NCBI RefSeq assembly: GCF_014648895.1
Contig: NZ_BMRZ01000001.1
Coordinates: 1,148,401-1,212,400, forward strand
Origin: Streptomyces tanashiensis
Lineage (GTDB): Bacteria > Actinomycetota > Actinomycetes > Streptomycetales > Streptomycetaceae
Reading direction: 5' to 3'
Length of the DNA: 64,000 nt
In this document: positions 10,111-17,965 of the stretch, piece after piece
Numbering within the stretch: the first letter of the stretch is position 1
Layout of the letters: every line of letters begins with the position of its first letter
Position numbers and translations under genes: made by a program
The notes under the pieces: generated by a model
The model's input: only the letters and a program-made list of their open reading frames with translations
What the model was told of the DNA's origin: nothing
Databases searched by the model: none

Positions 10111-10590
10111 ATGACCGTTGCGTTCTTCTCCGGCTCGCGCCGCCGGGCCGCCGTCGCCCTCGGGGCCGTCTCCGCCGGCCTCCTCGTCCTCTCCGCCTGC
10201 GACAAGCCGACTCCGCTCGCGACCCTGACGGTCGGGACGGACTCGGTGCACACCGAGGCCGCCTGCTACAACGACGGCGACGCCATCAAGGAGTCGCAGA
10301 TCCAGCAGTGCCTCAACAAGAAGGCCGAGAAGACCATCACGGTCTCCGCGGACGACAAGATCCGCTTCGGGGTGGACCCGGAGATCGCGGACAACGGCTG
10401 GACGATCTTCCTCGGCGGCCAGCAGGCCGAGCCCGAGCCGTACAAGAAGACGTACCGGACCATCCCGGCCAGCGCCTTCTTCTCCAGCCAGACCGGCGAG
10501 GCCACCGACAAGACCCAGGTGACCATCGTCGAGAACACCGGCAAGAAGCTGACCGGCGTCTGGCACTTCCAGCTGAAGAAGGACTCCTGA
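10111..10590 (+). CDS. DUF2771 family lipoprotein
   Basis: A 159-residue lipoprotein. The signal peptide ends in the lipobox LVLSAC at about residue 30, so the cysteine would be lipidated and the protein held on the outer face of the membrane. The mature part has a beta-rich look (ITVSADDKIRFGVDPEIADN) and fits DUF2771. It ends seven bases before mqnB and may share its transcript. No catalytic residues are evident; role unknown. Confidence 0.85.
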   Translation: MTVAFFSGSRRRAAVALGAVSAGLLVLSACDKPTPLATLTVGTDSVHTEAACYNDGDAIKESQIQQCLNKKAEKTITVSADDKIRFGVDPEIADNGWTIFLGGQQAEPEPYKKTYRTIPASAFFSSQTGEATDKTQVTIVENTGKKLTGVWHFQLKKDS

Positions 10591-10597
10591 TCCGCCG

Positions 10598-11428
10598 GTG
10601 GTCCACCGGATCCTGATCGTGACGGCCGTGGCGGCGGAGGCGGACTCCGTCTCCGCGGGCCTCGGCCTCGGCGACCCCGGGCTCCTCCCGCTGCCGGGCG
10701 GTCTCACGCTGCGCCGTCACCGGGACCGCGTCGACGTCCTGGTCGGCGGGGTCGGCCCCGCGGCCGTCGCCGCCGCGACCGGGACGGCGCTCGCGCACGA
10801 GGCGCTGACCGGGGACCGGGGCCGTTACGGCCTCGTCGTCTCCGCCGGGATCGCCGGCGGGTTCCTTCCGGCGGCGCCGGTCGGCTCCGTCGTGGTGTCC
10901 TCGGCGATCGTCGCCGCCGATCTCGGGGCCGAGACCCCGGACGGGTACCTCGCCGTCGAGGAGCTCGGCTTCGGGCGGTCGGTCCACCACGTGCCCGAGG
11001 CACTGACCGACCGGATCACCACCGCGCTGACCGCCGGGAGCCGGGACACCGCGGGCCCGGACGCCGGGAGCCCGGACACCGCCGCGCCGGACACCGGGAG
11101 CCCGGACACCACCACCCCGGGCACCACCGCACCGCCGTACGCCCTCGCGCCCGTCCTCACCGTCTCCACCGTCACGGGCACCGCCCGGCGCGCCGCCGAG
11201 CTCGCGGAGCGCCACCCGACGGCCGCCGCCGAGGCGATGGAGGGCTTCGGCGTCGCCGAGGCCGCCGCCGCGCACGGCGTGCCCGTCGTCGAGATCCGGG
11301 CCGTGTCGAACGCCGTCGGCCCCCGCGACCGCGCCGCCTGGCGCATCGGCGAGGCCCTGGGCGCCCTCCGGCACACCTTCGAGCTGCTGAGCCGAACCGT
11401 CCTCGTGGAGCCGTGGGAGCCGTCGTGA
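10598..11428 (+). CDS. mqnB: Futalosine hydrolase
   Basis: Hydrolyses futalosine to dehypoxanthine futalosine and hypoxanthine in the alternative menaquinone pathway. The nucleoside-phosphorylase-like fold is recognisable: start MVHRILIVTAVAAEADSV, glycine-rich VLVGGVGPAAVAAATG and VSAGIAGGFLP, and the C-terminal purine-site segment AEAMEGFGVAEAAAAHGVPVVEIRAVSN. The GTG at 10598 fits. The protein is 276 residues, about 40 longer than usual, because residues 147-180 are a Pro/Asp/Thr-rich three-unit repeat between the two halves of the domain. The gene overlaps mqnD by four bases, so the two are translationally coupled. Confidence 0.92.
   Translation: MVHRILIVTAVAAEADSVSAGLGLGDPGLLPLPGGLTLRRHRDRVDVLVGGVGPAAVAAATGTALAHEALTGDRGRYGLVVSAGIAGGFLPAAPVGSVVVSSAIVAADLGAETPDGYLAVEELGFGRSVHHVPEALTDRITTALTAGSRDTAGPDAGSPDTAAPDTGSPDTTTPGTTAPPYALAPVLTVSTVTGTARRAAELAERHPTAAAEAMEGFGVAEAAAAHGVPVVEIRAVSNAVGPRDRAAWRIGEALGALRHTFELLSRTVLVEPWEPS
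11036..11125 (+). repeat. Three 30-bp repeats inside mqnB
   Basis: Three direct 30-bp units encode GSRDTAGPDA, GSPDTAAPDT and GSPDTTTPGT. The array is in frame and adds a low-complexity surface loop to MqnB. Confidence 0.9.
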
Positions 11429-12279
11429 CCAAGCTGAAGATCGCCTACTCGCCCTGCCCGAACGACACCTTCGTCTTCGACGCCTGGGCGCACGGCCGGG
11501 TCCCGGGCGCGCCCCGGCTCGACGTGACCTTCGCGGACATCGACGTCACCAACGGCTGGGCGGAGAGCGGCACCGACACCCACGACGTCCTGAAGGTGTC
11601 GTACGCGGTGCTGCCGTGGATCCTCGACGAGTACGCCCTGCTGCCCTGCGGCGGCGCCCTGGGCCGGGGCTGCGGGCCGCTTGTCCTCACCCGCGACGCC
11701 GCGACCGGCGCGGACCTGGCGGGGAAGACGGTCGCCGTGCCGAGCGAGCGCTCGACGGCGTACCTGCTGTTCCGGCTGTGGGCGGCGGAGAAGGTCCCCG
11801 GCGGCGTCGGAGAGGTCGTCGTGATGCCGTTCCACGAGATCATGCCCGCCGTGCGGGACGGCAAGGTCGACGCGGGGCTCGTCATCCACGAGGCCCGCTT
11901 CACGTACGGGAACTACGGGCTGCACTGCCTCGCCGACATGGGCGAGCACTGGGAGTCCACGACCGGTCTCCCGATCCCGCTGGGCGCGATCGTCGCCCGC
12001 CGCTCGCTGGGGGCCGAGACGCTGGAGCTGCTCGCCGAGTCCGCCCGCGCCTCGGTGCGGATGGCCTGGGACGATCCGGCGGCCTCCCGGCCGTACGTCC
12101 TGGAGCACGCCCAGGAGATGGACCCGAAGGTGGCCGACCAGCACATCGGCCTCTACGTGAACGAGTTCACGGCCGACCTCGGCGAGCACGGCTACGCGGC
12201 GGTCCGCGGGCTGCTCACGCGCGCCGCGGCCGAGGGGCTCGTACCGCCCCTCGGCCCGGACGCGCTGCGGTTCCCGTAG
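11425..12279 (+). CDS. mqnD: 1,4-dihydroxy-6-naphthoate synthase
   Basis: Converts cyclic dehypoxanthine futalosine to 1,4-dihydroxy-6-naphthoate, the naphthoquinone precursor of menaquinone. It is 284 residues with a periplasmic-binding-protein-like fold. The N-terminal KIAYSPCPNDTFVFDAW, the DVLKVSYAVLPWIL segment and the catalytic-region GLVIHEARFTYGNYGL (a conserved His) are typical. The GTG start at 11425 overlaps the mqnB stop as GTGA. With mqnB it shows that this organism makes menaquinone by the futalosine route; the order fits S. coelicolor. Confidence 0.94.
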   Translation: MTKLKIAYSPCPNDTFVFDAWAHGRVPGAPRLDVTFADIDVTNGWAESGTDTHDVLKVSYAVLPWILDEYALLPCGGALGRGCGPLVLTRDAATGADLAGKTVAVPSERSTAYLLFRLWAAEKVPGGVGEVVVMPFHEIMPAVRDGKVDAGLVIHEARFTYGNYGLHCLADMGEHWESTTGLPIPLGAIVARRSLGAETLELLAESARASVRMAWDDPAASRPYVLEHAQEMDPKVADQHIGLYVNEFTADLGEHGYAAVRGLLTRAAAEGLVPPLGPDALRFP

Positions 12280-12286
12280 GCGGGGC

Positions 12287-12670
12287 CTACACGTCGAGCT
12301 GGTCGGCGACCGCGCGGAGCAGGCCGGCGATCTTCTTGCCGGCCGCCTTCTCCGGGTAGCGGCCGCGCTCCAGCATCGGCGTGATGTTCTCCAGGAGCGT
12401 CGTCAGGTCCTGCACGATGGACGCCAGTTCGTCGGGCTTGCGGCGCTGCGCCGCGGCGACGGACGGGGTCGGGTCGAGGATCGTGACGGACAGCGCCTGG
12501 TCGCCGCGCTGACCGGCGACGACCCCGAACTCCACCCGCTGACCAGGCTTCAGTGCGTCGACTCCGGCAGGGAGCACCGACGAGTGGACGAAGACGTCGC
12601 CGCCGTCGTCACGGGAGAGAAAGCCGAAGCCCTTCTCGCTGTTGAACCATTTGACCTTGCCGGTAGGCAC
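12287..12670 (-). CDS. Cold-shock domain protein with C-terminal extension
   Basis: A 127-residue protein whose first 65 residues form a cold-shock (OB-fold) nucleic-acid-binding domain (TGKVKWFNSEKGFGF with RNP1 and DVFVHSS with RNP2). About 60 residues of predicted helix follow (ASIVQDLTTLLENITPMLERG), which single-domain Csp proteins lack. The GTG at 12670 is chosen because VPTGKVKWF matches the family's N-terminus. It is convergent with mqnD, eight bases away. A likely RNA chaperone; the helical tail may mediate oligomerisation. Confidence 0.9.
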   Translation of the reverse strand: MPTGKVKWFNSEKGFGFLSRDDGGDVFVHSSVLPAGVDALKPGQRVEFGVVAGQRGDQALSVTILDPTPSVAAAQRRKPDELASIVQDLTTLLENITPMLERGRYPEKAAGKKIAGLLRAVADQLDV

Positions 12671-12810
12671 GTCTGTCCTCGTCCTCGTCCTCGTCGATGG
12701 GGATGGCAAACAGCGGGTCGACCGACCCGCCGGCACCAGGCTAATGGGCAGGAGGCCGGTGACAAGACGTCGCCGATGTGTTCCTCCGGCCTGGGAACTA
12801 CCCTGGCCGG

Positions 12811-13074
12811 ATGCGTAGTGAAACCCCCGCCGTGCCGGTGGACGACAGTGCCCCGGGTGACGGACTCGTCAAGGCCGGTGTGATCGTGTTCGCGGTCGGC
12901 GCGGTCGCGACGCTGGTCACCGTGGCCCCGCTGTTCCTCGGGACGGACCCGTTCCCCACCGTGGCGTACCTCGTGTCGATGCTGATGGGGGTCGGATTCC
13001 TCCTCGCCACCGCCGGGGTGCTGCGCTCGGTCGCGGCCCAGCGGCGGCAGGCCCGTTCCGGCCAAACGGCCTGA
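12811..13074 (+). CDS. Small two-helix membrane protein
   Basis: An 87-residue protein with two predicted transmembrane segments (about residues 21-42 and 50-70), an acidic N-terminal tail and a basic C-terminal tail (AAQRRQARSG). The ATG at 12811 is preferred over an upstream ATG because the upstream residues look like promoter sequence. It is divergent from the cold-shock gene and convergent with the HAD gene. No family function is known to me. Confidence 0.7.
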   Translation: MRSETPAVPVDDSAPGDGLVKAGVIVFAVGAVATLVTVAPLFLGTDPFPTVAYLVSMLMGVGFLLATAGVLRSVAAQRRQARSGQTA

Positions 13075-13077
13075 GGC

Positions 13078-13710
13078 TCAGGCCAGGTACCCCTCCCACC
13101 AGGCGCGGAAGTCCGTCAGGTCCGCCAGGACCACGTCCGCGCCGGCCGCCCGCAGCTCCTCGGCGGGGCAGGGGCCGGTCGCGACGGCCACCGAGAGGGC
13201 GCCCGCCGCGGCGGCGCCCCGGACGTCTCCGACATGGTCCCCGACGTACACCCCGGCGCCGTGCGCGCGCAGCGCCTCCGCCTTGCCCTCGGCCCACAGG
13301 CCGCCCGCGACCGCGTCGGGCTCGATGCCGAGGTGGGCGAGGTGCAGCTCGGCGTGGGGGCCGTTCTTCGCGGTGACGACGATCGTGCTGCCGCCCGCCT
13401 CGCGCACGGCCTCGATCGCGTCCCGGGCGCCCGGCATCGGGACGGTGGGCTCGATCGCGTACGTGGGATAGAGCGCCCGGTAGCGGGCGGTCATCTCCGT
13501 GACGTGCTCGGCCGGGAACCAGTGCGCGATCTCCTGCTCCAGGGGCGGCCCGAGGCGGCTCACGACGAGGTCGGCGTCGATGGGGACGCCCGTCTCGGCG
13601 GAGAAGGCGACGAAGGCCGCCCTGATGCCCGGGCGGGTGTCGAGCAGGGTCAGATCGAGGTCGAAGCCGACGGTGGGCGCGTGCGCGGGCGTGGTTGTCA
13701 TGGGACCCAT
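13078..13710 (-). CDS. HAD-family hydrolase
   Basis: A 210-residue haloacid-dehalogenase-type phosphatase of the phosphoglycolate-phosphatase subgroup. Motif I is FDLDLTLLD (Asp nucleophile and acid/base Asp present; Leu replaces the usual Gly after the second Asp). Motif II is IVVTAKN, with T in place of the common S. Motif IV is GDHVGD. The cap domain between motifs I and II is helical. A second ATG three codons in (13701) is an equally good start. Substrate unknown. Confidence 0.85.
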   Translation of the reverse strand: MGPMTTTPAHAPTVGFDLDLTLLDTRPGIRAAFVAFSAETGVPIDADLVVSRLGPPLEQEIAHWFPAEHVTEMTARYRALYPTYAIEPTVPMPGARDAIEAVREAGGSTIVVTAKNGPHAELHLAHLGIEPDAVAGGLWAEGKAEALRAHGAGVYVGDHVGDVRGAAAAGALSVAVATGPCPAEELRAAGADVVLADLTDFRAWWEGYLA

Positions 13711-13759
13711 TGTCGGGGGACCTCCGGCCCAGGTGTTCGAATATGGGTGCTGGCTACAC

Positions 13760-13778
13760 TCAGGTGAGCCTAACCAAA
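13760..13778 (+). promoter_or_regulatory. Iron box (DmdR/IdeR-type operator)
   Basis: The 19 bp read on the minus strand match the DmdR1/IdeR consensus (TTAGGTTAGGCTCACCTAA) at 17 of 19 positions. It lies 25 bases before the first FecCD permease, so iron-loaded DmdR should repress the importer operon. This box also rules out the upstream in-frame ATG at 13743 as the start. Confidence 0.85.
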
Positions 13779-13802
13779 CCCGTACTCCCCCGATGGGTCC
13801 CG

Positions 13803-14807
13803 ATGCCAGCCGCTTTCCGTACCAGACGGGTCCTCGCGACCTCGGCGGCTCTCGTCGCCCTGCTCCTCGCCGTCCTCCTCAGCCTCGCCGTGGGCGCCCG
13901 CCCCATCGCGCCCTCCACCGTCCTCGACGCCCTGCTGCACGGCGCGACGGGCGACGACGCCGAGGTCGTCCGGGAGCTCCGCGTCCCCCGGACCCTCATC
14001 GGGCTGATGGTCGGCGCCGCCCTCGGGCTCGTCGGCACCGCCCTCCAGGGCATCACCCGCAACCCGATCGCCGACCCCGGCATCCTCGGCATCAGCCAGG
14101 GCTCGTCGGTCGCCGTCGTCCTCGCCATCGCCTTCCTCGGCGTGCACGAGCTGAGCGGCTACGTGTGGTTCGCCTTCGCCGGCGCCGCCCTCGCCTCCGT
14201 CGCCGTCTACGCGATCGCCGCCGCCGGGCGCGGCGGGGCCACCCCCGTGAAACTGGCGCTCGGCGGGGCCGCGATCAACGCGCTGCTGCTCTCCGTCACC
14301 ACCGGCGTCCTCACGACCAGGGCCTCGGCGCTCGACGAGTTCCGGTTCTGGCAGATCGGCTCCCTCGACGGACGCGACACCGAGATCGTGGGCCAGATCT
14401 GGCCCTTCCTGCTGCTCGGCGCGGTCCTCGTCCTCTCCGTGGCCCGCGGACTGGACGCGCTCGCGCTCGGCGAGGACGTCGCCAAGGGGCTCGGGCAGAG
14501 CGTCGCGGCCGTGCGGATCGTGGGCGGGCTCGGCGCGACCGTCCTCACCGGCGCGGCCGTCGCCGCCGCCGGGCCCGTCGCCTTCGTCGGCCTCGCCGTC
14601 CCCCACATCGCCCGTGCCGTCGTCGGATCCGACCACCGCTGGGTGCTGCCGATGGCCGCGATCACCGGCCCGGTGATGCTGCTCGTCGCCGATGTCGCCG
14701 GGCGGATCGTCTTCCCGCCGGGCGAGATCCCGGCCGGGGTGATGACCGCACTCATCGGTGTGCCGTTCCTCGTCACCCTGGTCCGGCGGAAGGCGGTGCC
14801 GGCGTGA
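13803..14807 (+). CDS. Iron-siderophore ABC transporter permease (FecCD) 1
   Basis: A 334-residue polytopic membrane protein of the FecCD/BtuC family, one half of the channel of a ferric-siderophore importer. Typical family segments are [36 protein letters not shown] and the C-terminal [19 protein letters not shown], which contacts the ATPase. The ATG at 13803 is chosen because longer readings overlap the iron box. The stop overlaps the next permease (GTGA). No substrate-binding lipoprotein gene is adjacent, so it is probably encoded elsewhere. Confidence 0.92.
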   Translation: MPAAFRTRRVLATSAALVALLLAVLLSLAVGARPIAPSTVLDALLHGATGDDAEVVRELRVPRTLIGLMVGAALGLVGTALQGITRNPIADPGILGISQGSSVAVVLAIAFLGVHELSGYVWFAFAGAALASVAVYAIAAAGRGGATPVKLALGGAAINALLLSVTTGVLTTRASALDEFRFWQIGSLDGRDTEIVGQIWPFLLLGAVLVLSVARGLDALALGEDVAKGLGQSVAAVRIVGGLGATVLTGAAVAAAGPVAFVGLAVPHIARAVVGSDHRWVLPMAAITGPVMLLVADVAGRIVFPPGEIPAGVMTALIGVPFLVTLVRRKAVPA

Positions 14808-15859
14808 CCACCGTGAACGTCCGGCCCGCCGGACACGGGCTCGTGCGCGCCGGACGGGGATCCTTCCTCGTCCACCGCCGCTCGGCCCTCGTCGCCGGCG
14901 GCCTGCTGCTGCTCCTGGCCGCGGCCTGCGTCGCGTACCTCTGCGTCGGGGAGAAGTCCGTCGCGCCCGGCGAGGTCCTACGGATCCTCCTCGGGGAGCC
15001 GTCGCCGTCCGCGTTCGTCGTCGAGGAGCTGCGCGAGCCGCGGCTCGTCGTCGCCCTCGCCGTCGGCGCCGCCTTCGGCATCGCGGGCGGCCTCATCCAG
15101 ACCGTCGCCCGCAACCCGCTCGCCAGCCCCGACATCATCGGCATCAGCCAGGGCGCCGGGGCCGTCACCGTCGCCGCGATGACCTTCGGCCTCACCTCGT
15201 ACACCGTCCTGCCGTACGTCTCCATCGCCGGCGGCATCCTCGCCGCCGCCCTCGTCTACGCCTTCGCCTGGCGCGGCGGGCTGCACGCGACCCGCTTCGT
15301 CCTCATCGGCATCGGCATCGCGATCGCGCTGCGGTCCCTCATCACGCTCTTCATGACGAAGGGCGACTACCTCGTCGCCCAGCAGGCCCAGATCTGGATG
15401 ACCGGCTCCCTCAACGGGCGCGGCTGGGACGAGTCCGCGCCGATCCGCTGGACGCTGCTCCTGCTGCTGCCGGCCGTGCTGTGGGCGGCCCGCGCCCAGC
15501 GGACCGTCTCCCTCGACGACGACACGGCGACCGCGCTCGGCGTCCGGCTCGGCGCGGTCCGGCTCGGGCTCGTCGCCGTCGGCGTCGTCCTCGCCTCGGT
15601 GGCGACCGGCGTCGCGGGACCGGTCGACTTCGTGGCCCTGCTCGCCCCGCAGATCGCCCGCCGCATGACCCGGACGGCGCAGATCCCGCTGCTCTGCTCC
15701 GCGCTCACGGGCGCGGTGATCGTGGTCGTCGCCGACCTGCTCGGCCGGCGGCTCTTCTCCCCCGTCGAACTGCCGGTGGGTGTCCTCACGGCGGCGGTCG
15801 GCGCCCCGTATCTGATCTGGCTCATCGTCCGGAGCCGAGCCGTTGGAGGCAAGACGTGA
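14804..15859 (+). CDS. Iron-siderophore ABC transporter permease (FecCD) 2
   Basis: A 351-residue second FecCD permease, paralogous to the preceding one and predicted to heterodimerise with it. The conserved segments are [38 protein letters not shown] and [18 protein letters not shown]. The GTG start overlaps the previous stop and its own stop overlaps the ATPase gene, so the three genes form a tightly coupled iron-repressed operon. Confidence 0.92.
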   Translation: MTTVNVRPAGHGLVRAGRGSFLVHRRSALVAGGLLLLLAAACVAYLCVGEKSVAPGEVLRILLGEPSPSAFVVEELREPRLVVALAVGAAFGIAGGLIQTVARNPLASPDIIGISQGAGAVTVAAMTFGLTSYTVLPYVSIAGGILAAALVYAFAWRGGLHATRFVLIGIGIAIALRSLITLFMTKGDYLVAQQAQIWMTGSLNGRGWDESAPIRWTLLLLLPAVLWAARAQRTVSLDDDTATALGVRLGAVRLGLVAVGVVLASVATGVAGPVDFVALLAPQIARRMTRTAQIPLLCSALTGAVIVVVADLLGRRLFSPVELPVGVLTAAVGAPYLIWLIVRSRAVGGKT

Positions 15860-16662
15860 GCAGACTGCAGGCCCGCGAGCTGACGCTCGCCTACGAGGAC
15901 CGCACCGTCGTCGAGGAGCTCGACCTCGCGATCCCCGACGGCAGGGTGACCGTGATCGTCGGCCCCAACGCCTGCGGCAAGTCCACCACCCTCCGGGCGC
16001 TCGGCCGGCTCCTCAGGCCGGCGGGCGGCGCCGTCCTCCTCGACGGCGAAGAGCTGGCGAAGCTGCCGACCAAGCGGATCGCCCGCTCGATCGGCCTGCT
16101 GCCGCAGACCCCCGTCGCGCCCGAGGCCATCACCGTCGCCGACCTGGTCTCCCGGGGCCGCCAGCCGCACCAGGCCTGGTGGAAGCAGTGGTCCGAGGAG
16201 GACGAGCGGGCCGTCACCGACGCCATGGAACGCACGGACGTCGCCGCGCTCGCCGACCGGTCCGTCGACGCGCTCTCGGGCGGCCAGCGGCAGCGGGTGT
16301 GGATCGCGATGGCCCTCGCCCAGGAGACCGACCTGCTCCTCCTCGACGAGCCCACCACCTATCTGGACATCTCCCACCAGGTGGAGGTCCTCGACCTGGT
16401 CCGCCGCCTCAACCGGCTGCGCGGCCGGACCGTGGTCCTCGTCCTCCACGACCTGAACCAGGCCGCCCGGTACGCCGACCACCTCGTGGCCATGAAGGCG
16501 GGGCGGGTCGTCGCCGAGGGCCCGCCGGAGGAGATCGTCACGGCGGAGCTCGTGCGGGACGTCTTCGGGCTCTCGTCGGTCGTCGTCCCGGACCCCGTGA
16601 CCGGGTCGCCGCTCGTGGTGCCGGGGGCGCCGTGGGGGGCCGAGGAGCCCGTGCGCTCGTAG
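15856..16662 (+). CDS. Iron-siderophore ABC transporter ATP-binding protein
   Basis: A 268-residue FepC/FhuC-type ATPase that powers the two FecCD permeases. Walker A is GPNACGKST (an unusual Ala-Cys in place of the usual Asn-Gly). The signature is [17 protein letters not shown], Walker B is [12 protein letters not shown] and the switch histidine is in LVLHDLNQA. The GTG at 15856 overlaps the upstream stop by four bases. The 3' end leads straight into a tandem repeat array with no obvious U-tract terminator. Confidence 0.94.
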   Translation: MSRLQARELTLAYEDRTVVEELDLAIPDGRVTVIVGPNACGKSTTLRALGRLLRPAGGAVLLDGEELAKLPTKRIARSIGLLPQTPVAPEAITVADLVSRGRQPHQAWWKQWSEEDERAVTDAMERTDVAALADRSVDALSGGQRQRVWIAMALAQETDLLLLDEPTTYLDISHQVEVLDLVRRLNRLRGRTVVLVLHDLNQAARYADHLVAMKAGRVVAEGPPEEIVTAELVRDVFGLSSVVVPDPVTGSPLVVPGAPWGAEEPVRS

Positions 16663-16675
16663 GGGCGCAGGGCCC

Positions 16676-16817
16676 GCGCGAGCGCCGGAGGTAAGGCTCA
16701 GGTCTGCGCGAGCGCCGGAGGCAGGGCTCAGGGCACGCGCGAGCGCCGAAGGCAGGGCTCAGTGTCTGCGCGAGCGCCGGAGGCAGGGCTCAGTGTCTGC
16801 GCGAGCGCCAGAGCAGG
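16676..16817. repeat. 31-bp tandem repeat array (four units plus a partial)
   Basis: Units start at 16676, 16706, 16737, 16768 and 16799 (lengths 30, 31, 31 and 31, then partial). Each carries GCGCGAGCGCCGGAGG followed by GGCTCAG. The right part overlaps the 3' end of the minus-strand membrane-protein gene, whose stop codon (16790-16792) lies inside the fourth unit. The array therefore looks like repeated duplication of that gene's final codons and stop, spreading towards the ABC operon. Confidence 0.85.
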
Positions 16818-17893
16818 AACAGGGCCGAGGCGATCGCCGCGCCCCGGAGGACCCACGGCCAGGTCTCGGAGACCGCCGCGCCCATCGCCTCGCCGCCCGG
16901 GGCCACCGCCTCGCCCCAGCGGCCCTCGACCCGGCCCCACAGCCAGACGATGCCGGTCGCGGCGCTGAGGCCGGGGATCACGAGGACGGCTCCCCTGACC
17001 TCGCCCGGGGTCAGCCGGCGGGAGGCGTAGGCGAGGAGCCAGCCCGCCGCGAGGGCGACCAGCGAGCCGAAGACGGCGCCGCCCACCAGGAGCAGCGCGG
17101 CCAGCAGGACGAAGGGGTTCGCGAGGCGGGCGCGGGACGGGGCCGCCTCCTCCTCCACGGGGGCCGGTTCCTCCGCGGGGGCCGGTTCCTCCACGGGGGC
17201 CGGGGCCCTGCGGAGCCGGAGGACCCGGGCGAGCCGGCGGACCTTCCCCGGTGCGGGCTCCTCGTCCGCGGCCTCCTCGTCCTCCTCGGGGGCGGGCCGC
17301 GCGAAGAGGTCGGGGCGCTCGATGCCACCGACGAAGCCGAAGAACCCGTCCTCGTCGGAGGGGTCGTCGGCGTCCGTCCGCCACCAGTCCGCCGTGCGGT
17401 CGGCGGCGGGGGCGTCCTTCTCGGCCCCGGCGGGGCCCGCGCCGCCGGGGCCGGAGCCGGCCGCGCCCCGGCCGCCCCGGGCCCGGCCGTCGGGGCCCCG
17501 GTCGTCCTGGGCGGGGACGGCGGGGCGCGACGCGCCGGAAGCCGGACGCGGGTTTCCGGGACCGCCGGAGGCCGCCTCGCGGGTACGGCGGAGGCCGCGG
17601 GTACGGCCCGGGCCCCCGCCGTCCCCCGTGCGGGGCTCCGGCACGGGTGCGGCAGCGGGCCCGCCCGAGGGGCCCGCGCGGTCCACGACCTCGTCCGGGG
17701 TGCCGAGGGCGCCGAGGATGCCGCGGACCGTGGCCGGGCTCTCCTCGCCGTGCGTGGCGCGCCGGCGGTCGATCTCGTTCCGCAGCCCGGACACCAGCTT
17801 CATCCGGTCGCTCGCCGGCAGTTGCCGCTGCTGTGCCAGATCGCCGACCCGGCTCAGATAGTCGTAGACCAACTGGTCGCTCTCGATCCCCAC
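16790..17893 (-). CDS. HAAS-like N-terminal domain, C-terminal membrane protein
   Basis: A 367-residue protein. Residues 1 to about 65 (DQLVYDYLSRVGDLAQQ ... LGTPDEVVDRA) form a helical domain like the HAAS/DUF1700 module found in membrane proteins under PadR-type control. A long low-complexity Gly/Pro/Arg/Glu linker follows. The C-terminal 120 residues hold about three to four membrane spans. The start is the GTG at 17893. It is divergent from the helicase-associated gene. The final codons are repeated in the adjacent tandem array. Function unknown. Confidence 0.75.
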   Translation of the reverse strand: MGIESDQLVYDYLSRVGDLAQQRQLPASDRMKLVSGLRNEIDRRRATHGEESPATVRGILGALGTPDEVVDRAGPSGGPAAAPVPEPRTGDGGGPGRTRGLRRTREAASGGPGNPRPASGASRPAVPAQDDRGPDGRARGGRGAAGSGPGGAGPAGAEKDAPAADRTADWWRTDADDPSDEDGFFGFVGGIERPDLFARPAPEEDEEAADEEPAPGKVRRLARVLRLRRAPAPVEEPAPAEEPAPVEEEAAPSRARLANPFVLLAALLLVGGAVFGSLVALAAGWLLAYASRRLTPGEVRGAVLVIPGLSAATGIVWLWGRVEGRWGEAVAPGGEAMGAAVSETWPWVLRGAAIASALFLLWRSRRH

Positions 17894-17965
17894 GGTGCCC
17901 CTCCACGGCCGGTTCGCCCGGTACGGCCCGACGTTAGCGCCTGGACAGCGGCTAACGTGGTCCGG

